In this document: positions 5,873 through 9,284 of the stretch, one piece after another
Position numbering within the stretch: position 1 is the first letter of the stretch
How the letters are laid out: each line of letters begins with the position of its first letter
Assembly: GCA_023260935.1 (NCBI GenBank)
Contig: JALQTL010000180.1
Location: 1 to 9,284, forward strand
Source of the DNA: Paracoccaceae bacterium
Lineage (GTDB): Bacteria > Pseudomonadota > Alphaproteobacteria > Rhodobacterales > Rhodobacteraceae
DNA: 9,284 nt
Direction: 5' to 3'
Notes under the pieces: model-generated
The model's input: the letters and a program-made list of their open reading frames with translations, nothing else
Database searches by the model: none
What the model was told of the DNA's origin: nothing
Translations under genes and position numbers: made by a program

Positions 5873-8278
5873 TTGGATAGTGAATTGAACGACCTGAGCC
5901 TGACCCCGAACGCCCTGCAAGCCGACGTTCTGCGGCATCTGCGGTTCACCCTTGGCAAGGATGCCGATCACGCCAGCACCTATGATTGGCGGATGGCGCT
6001 TTCCTTTGCCATCCGTGACCGGATCGTGGAACCGTGGTTCGCCTCTACCCGGCGGACATGGGCCGGCGATCACAAGCGGGTTTATTACCTGTCGATGGAA
6101 TTCCTGATCGGCCGCCTGCTGGAGGACGCGACGATCAATCTTGGCCTGCGCGACATGGCCGAAGAGGTGATGGCCAGCTTCGGGCAGGATTTCCGGGCAA
6201 TTGTGGAAGACGAACCCGATGCCGCGCTTGGCAACGGCGGGCTGGGAAGGCTGGCGGCCTGTTTCATGGAATCCATGGCCACGCTGGGTTGCCCGGCCTA
6301 TGGCTATGGCATCCGCTATGAGCACGGTCTGTTCCGGCAAAGGTTCGAAGGCGGGCGGCAGGTCGAAACGCCGGAAGATTGGCTGAAACAGGCCCATCCA
6401 TGGGAATTCGCCCGGCCAGAGGCAGCCTATACCATCGGTTTCAAGGGGCAGGTCGAAACCCATGGCGGGCGCGAGGTCTGGGTGCCGGGGGAAACGGTCA
6501 TCGCCTCGGCCCATGATACGCCGGTCATCGGTTGGCAGGGAACATGGGCCAATACGCTGCGACTATGGGGCGCGCAGCCTACCACCATGTTCGATCTGGA
6601 ACGCTTCAACCGCGGCGATTACGCCGCCGCTGCTGAACCCGAGGCCTTGGCCCGCACGCTGAGCCGGGTACTTTACCCCGATGACACCACCTATCAGGGC
6701 AAGGAGTTGCGGCTGAAGCAGGAATACTTTCTGACCTCGGCTGCGCTGCAAGATATCCTGCGCCGCTTTGTGCAAACCCACTCCGACCTGAACCTGCTGC
6801 CGCAGAAGGTGGCGATCCAGATGAACGACACCCACCCTGCCATTGCGGGGCCCGAACTGATCCGCCTGCTGGTCGATCAGCATGGGGTGGATTTCGAACA
6901 GGCGCTGACCATCGCGCGGGCCTGTCTTGGCTATACCAACCACACGCTCCTGCCCGAAGCGCTGGAAAAATGGGCAACCTTCACCTTTGGCAATGTGCTG
7001 CCGCGCCACATGCAGATCGTGGAACGGATCGACAGCTGGCACCGCCGCACCCATCCGTCGCGCCCGCATTATGTGGGCATCGTCAAGCACCACGAGGTGC
7101 GGATGGGCGAACTGGCCTTCATCATGGCACATAAGGTGAATGGCGTATCGGCGCTGCATTCGGACTTGGTCAAGCAGAACCTCTTTCCCGAACTGCACCG
7201 CCTGCACCCTGACCGGATCGTGAACCAGACCAACGGCGTTACCCCCCGGCGCTGGCTGAAGATGTGCAACCGCCCGCTGGCAGGGCTGATCAGCGATGCG
7301 ATAGGCCCCGGCTGGGAGGCCGATCTGGACCTTCTGAAAGGCTTGGAAAAGCCAATCGAAACCAAGGCGTTCCGGGATGATTTCGATGCAGCCAAGCGGC
7401 TGAACAAGGTGGCTTTGTCGAACTGGATCGGGGAAACGCAAGGTGTTCGTGTCAGCCCCGATGCCCTGTTCGATGTGCAGATCAAGCGTATCCATGAATA
7501 CAAGCGCCAGCTTTTGAACATCCTGCAAACCATCGCCCATTGGCACACCATCCGGCAGAACCCGAACGGCCCCCATGTGCCCCGGGTCAAGATCTTTGGC
7601 GGCAAGGCGGCACCGGGTTATGCGGTTGCCAAGGAAATCATCCGCCTCATCAACGATGTGGCACAGGTGGTGAACAACGATCCGCTGACCGGCGATCTGC
7701 TCAAGATCGTCTATCCGCCGAATTACAACGTCAGCATGGCTGAACGGCTGATCCCGGCCTCTGACCTGTCGGAACAGATTTCAACGGCCGGCAAGGAAGC
7801 TTCGGGCACCGGGAACATGAAGTTCATGATGAACGGTGCCGTGACCATTGGCACGCTGGACGGGGCCAATGTGGAAATCCTGCAAGAGGTGGGCGAAGAC
7901 AACTTCTTCCTTTTCGGGCTGACCGCCGATCAGGTGGCCAAGCGCCGCGAAGACCCGGAACACGCCAGAAAGGCGATCGAGGCCAGCCAGTCGCTGATGG
8001 ATGTGTTGCAGATGGTGGCCGAAGGACGCTTTTCGCCAGAGGAGCCTGAGCGCTATCACGGGCTTGTTCACCGCGTCTGGCACAGTGACTATTTCCTCGT
8101 CGCCAGCGATTATGCCGACTACGCCGCCGCGCAGGCGCGGGTCGATCAGGCCTATGCCGATCGCGACGCCTGGGTCAGGATGGCGGCCTTGAACACGGCG
8201 CGCTCGGGCTTCTTTTCATCGGACCGGACGATCCGGGGCTACATGGCCGATATCTGGGGGGTGACGTCCGCCCTGTAG
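5873..8278 (+). CDS. glgP: Glycogen/starch/alpha-glucan phosphorylase
   Basis: An 801-residue (from this start) cytosolic GT35 enzyme that cleaves terminal alpha-1,4-glucose from glycogen with phosphate, releasing glucose-1-phosphate. Visible motifs are YYLSMEFLIGR (about 65-75), GNGGLGRLAACFMES near residue 120, NDTHPAIAGPELIRLL (about 320-335), the region NQTNGVTPRRW, RIHEYKRQLLN, and the pyridoxal-phosphate site EASGTGNMKF, where the Lys of NMK (codon 7820-7822, residue 650) binds the cofactor. The start is uncertain. The frame is open from ATG 5783 and has an ATG at 5834, but neither has a Shine-Dalgarno and both add residues unlike the family. TTG 5873 follows TGAGGA by 11 bases, and TTG 5885 is an alternative (797 residues). 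Both give the usual family length, with ALQADVLRHLRFTLGKD near the N-terminus. It is followed by glgB after 48 bases, an operon arrangement common in this group. Confidence 0.95.
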   Translation: MDSELNDLSLTPNALQADVLRHLRFTLGKDADHASTYDWRMALSFAIRDRIVEPWFASTRRTWAGDHKRVYYLSMEFLIGRLLEDATINLGLRDMAEEVMASFGQDFRAIVEDEPDAALGNGGLGRLAACFMESMATLGCPAYGYGIRYEHGLFRQRFEGGRQVETPEDWLKQAHPWEFARPEAAYTIGFKGQVETHGGREVWVPGETVIASAHDTPVIGWQGTWANTLRLWGAQPTTMFDLERFNRGDYAAAAEPEALARTLSRVLYPDDTTYQGKELRLKQEYFLTSAALQDILRRFVQTHSDLNLLPQKVAIQMNDTHPAIAGPELIRLLVDQHGVDFEQALTIARACLGYTNHTLLPEALEKWATFTFGNVLPRHMQIVERIDSWHRRTHPSRPHYVGIVKHHEVRMGELAFIMAHKVNGVSALHSDLVKQNLFPELHRLHPDRIVNQTNGVTPRRWLKMCNRPLAGLISDAIGPGWEADLDLLKGLEKPIETKAFRDDFDAAKRLNKVALSNWIGETQGVRVSPDALFDVQIKRIHEYKRQLLNILQTIAHWHTIRQNPNGPHVPRVKIFGGKAAPGYAVAKEIIRLINDVAQVVNNDPLTGDLLKIVYPPNYNVSMAERLIPASDLSEQISTAGKEASGTGNMKFMMNGAVTIGTLDGANVEILQEVGEDNFFLFGLTADQVAKRREDPEHARKAIEASQSLMDVLQMVAEGRFSPEEPERYHGLVHRVWHSDYFLVASDYADYAAAQARVDQAYADRDAWVRMAALNTARSGFFSSDRTIRGYMADIWGVTSAL

Positions 8279-8314
8279 CCGGGGCGGCGGTCCGGCGGTG
8301 ATATCGGCGCGCAA

Positions 8315-8323
8315 GGGGGGGGG
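8315..8323 (+). promoter_or_regulatory. glgB: Run of nine G as glgB ribosome site
   Basis: The glgB start is preceded by AA followed by nine consecutive Gs, ending three bases before the ATG. It supplies the Shine-Dalgarno match (AAGGGGG) and sets the start. Homopolymer runs of this length are prone to slippage and sequencing error, so its exact length is uncertain. Confidence 0.6.
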
Positions 8324-8326
8324 CAG

Positions 8327-9265
8327 ATGTCGGAACTGATCGAGGATGGGGCAGCCCGTGCCATCGTGGAAGGCCGCCATGGGGATCCGTTTTCCGTGCT
8401 GGGCCTGCACAAGCGGGCGGGGTCTTGGGTTGTCACGGTCTTCGCGCCGGGGGCCGAACGGGTCTGGGTTCTGACGGGCAAGGAAAAGGCGCATCCGGCA
8501 GAAAGCTGGGGGCAGGGGTTGTTCCTCTGCGCTCTGCCGCGCAAATCGGCCTATCGCCTGCGGGCCGAAGCGGGGGGGCAAACCTGGGAATGGGATGATC
8601 CCTTCCGCTTTGGCCCCGTGCTGGGCGAGATGGATGAATACCTGCTGGGCGAAGGCACGCACCGGCGCCTGTGGCAGGTGCTGGGGGCGCATGTTCTGGT
8701 GCATGAAGCTGTGCAGGGCGTGCATTTCGCAGTCTGGGCGCCCAATGCCGAACGGGTTTCGGTGGTGGGGGATTTCAACTTCTGGGACGGCCGGCGCCAT
8801 CCCATGCGGCGGCGTGGTGCCACTGGCGTGTGGGAAATCTTTGTCCCCGGCCTTGGCGAAGGCGCGGCCTACAAATATGAAATCCGCGGCCCCGGGGGGG
8901 CCTTGCTGCCCCTGAAAGCCGACCCGGTGGGTTTTGGCAGCGAACATCCCCCCGCCAATGCCAGCGTCGTGCGCCAGATTGCGGGCGCCTTCGGGGATGA
9001 CGACTGGATGGCCGGGCGGGCCGCGCGGCAGGGCATCGACGCGCCGATTTCTATATATGAGGTGCATCTGGGGTCATGGCGACGCGCGCCGGGCGACAGG
9101 ATGCTATCCTATCTGGAACTGGCGGACCAGCTGACCGGCTATGCCGCCGACATGGGCTTTACCCATATCGAACTTTTGCCGGTTTCGGAATTTCCCAGAT
9201 TTCCTTTAATCCAATTCCATAGTGCTGAGCATCACTGTCCTTATCGAGCTCATACTTGGCGATAA
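8327..9265 (+). CDS. glgB: 1,4-alpha-glucan branching enzyme, 5' part only; 3' end replaced by foreign sequence
   Basis: The N-terminal 290 residues of GlgB, which transfers alpha-1,4 chains to make alpha-1,6 branches in glycogen. An N-terminal beta-sandwich module (about 1-105) is followed by a CBM48 module (VHFAVWAPNAERVSVVGDFN, from about residue 128), then the catalytic-domain entry with ISIYEVHLGSWRR (about 241-253) and GFTHIELLPVSEFP (277-290). Family members continue with FDGSWGYQ and total about 730 residues. Here homology ends at codon 9194-9196, and the next 22 codons to the stop at 9263-9265 are unrelated, low-GC sequence that reads as another gene on the opposite strand. The catalytic Asp/Glu residues are therefore absent from this copy. 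Start ATG 8327-8329 follows a G-rich ribosome site, 48 bases after glgP. The native gene is probably intact in the organism, with the break artefactual. Confidence 0.92.
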   Translation: MSELIEDGAARAIVEGRHGDPFSVLGLHKRAGSWVVTVFAPGAERVWVLTGKEKAHPAESWGQGLFLCALPRKSAYRLRAEAGGQTWEWDDPFRFGPVLGEMDEYLLGEGTHRRLWQVLGAHVLVHEAVQGVHFAVWAPNAERVSVVGDFNFWDGRRHPMRRRGATGVWEIFVPGLGEGAAYKYEIRGPGGALLPLKADPVGFGSEHPPANASVVRQIAGAFGDDDWMAGRAARQGIDAPISIYEVHLGSWRRAPGDRMLSYLELADQLTGYAADMGFTHIELLPVSEFPRFPLIQFHSAEHHCPYRAHTWR

Positions 9266-9284
9266 TTTCCTTACCCAAGTGGCC
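9186..9284 (-). CDS. Internal fragment of electron transfer flavoprotein-ubiquinone oxidoreductase (ETF-QO)
   Basis: Reading the minus strand from the window edge gives an uninterrupted frame beginning GHLGKEIIAKYELDKDSD and continuing AQHYGIGLKEIWEIP. This matches the ETF-QO family signature, for example HGHLAKQL...FDL...PQTYGIGLKELW of human ETFDH (recalled, not searched). ETF-QO passes electrons from electron transfer flavoprotein to the ubiquinone pool. The fragment lacks both ends and is fused at about 9186-9196 to glgB in the opposite orientation. Hand count gives 38 G+C of 88 bases (43%) for 9197-9284, far below the rest of the window, so the source is probably a different organism. 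Both products read through the shared GGAATTTCC at the join. Confidence 0.7.

Noticed and set aside
6563..7576. 337-codon minus-strand frame within glgP
   Set aside because: Antisense to the conserved phosphorylase core; shadow frame.
9197..9265. Divergent GlgB C-terminus as a novel short isoform
   Set aside because: The sequence reads coherently as ETF-QO on the other strand and has lower GC, so a chimeric join explains it better than a truncated GlgB.
1..9284. tRNA, rRNA, CRISPR array, insertion sequence or riboswitch
   Set aside because: No direct-repeat array, transposase, terminal inverted repeats, cloverleaf or recognised riboswitch core was seen on either strand.

Overview
The window is high-GC DNA whose gene families point to an alphaproteobacterium of the Rhodobacteraceae. 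The evidence is two Rhodobacter-type GAPDHs, a surface protein with a VPLPA-CTERM tail, a glgP-glgB glycogen locus, and LacI-type and FNR-type operators in the intergenic regions. This placement is inferred from protein character; no search was run.

Layout. Positions 1-2400 hold a minus-strand cluster, read right to left. It contains a GAPDH (gap, 1267-2268), a 47-residue single-membrane-segment protein starting at TTG (1095-1238, not previously listed as an ORF because of its start codon and size), and a second GAPDH (gap, 6-1007). Upstream of this cluster, also on the minus strand, is a secreted beta-helix repeat protein with a VPLPA-CTERM sorting tail (2451-3857). A GC-rich hairpin separates it from gap. 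Diverging from it on the plus strand is a DUF808/YedI membrane protein (4045-5010). This converges on a minus-strand Rrf2/NsrR-type iron-sulfur regulator (5040-5474). A 398-base intergenic region then carries an FNR-type box and two LacI-type palindromes. It leads into plus-strand glgP (glycogen phosphorylase, 5873-8278) and the first 290 codons of glgB (glycogen branching enzyme, from 8327).

How the genes fit together. The two GAPDHs differ at the residues that choose NAD or NADP, so one probably works in glycolysis and the other with NADP(H) in gluconeogenesis. GlgP and GlgB break down and build glycogen. Four sites resembling one 14-bp sequence (TGTTAGCGCTAACA) lie in front of both gap genes and glgP. 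One LacI-family regulator, possibly of the CceR type, may therefore coordinate central carbon flow and glycogen use. The NsrR-like gene with its FNR box is a separate nitric-oxide/oxygen-responsive element.

The right end is not ordinary. GlgB homology stops at about 9196. The last roughly 95 bases read on the minus strand as an internal piece of an ETF-ubiquinone oxidoreductase with much lower GC. This looks like a chimeric join (assembly or amplification artefact) rather than native gene order.
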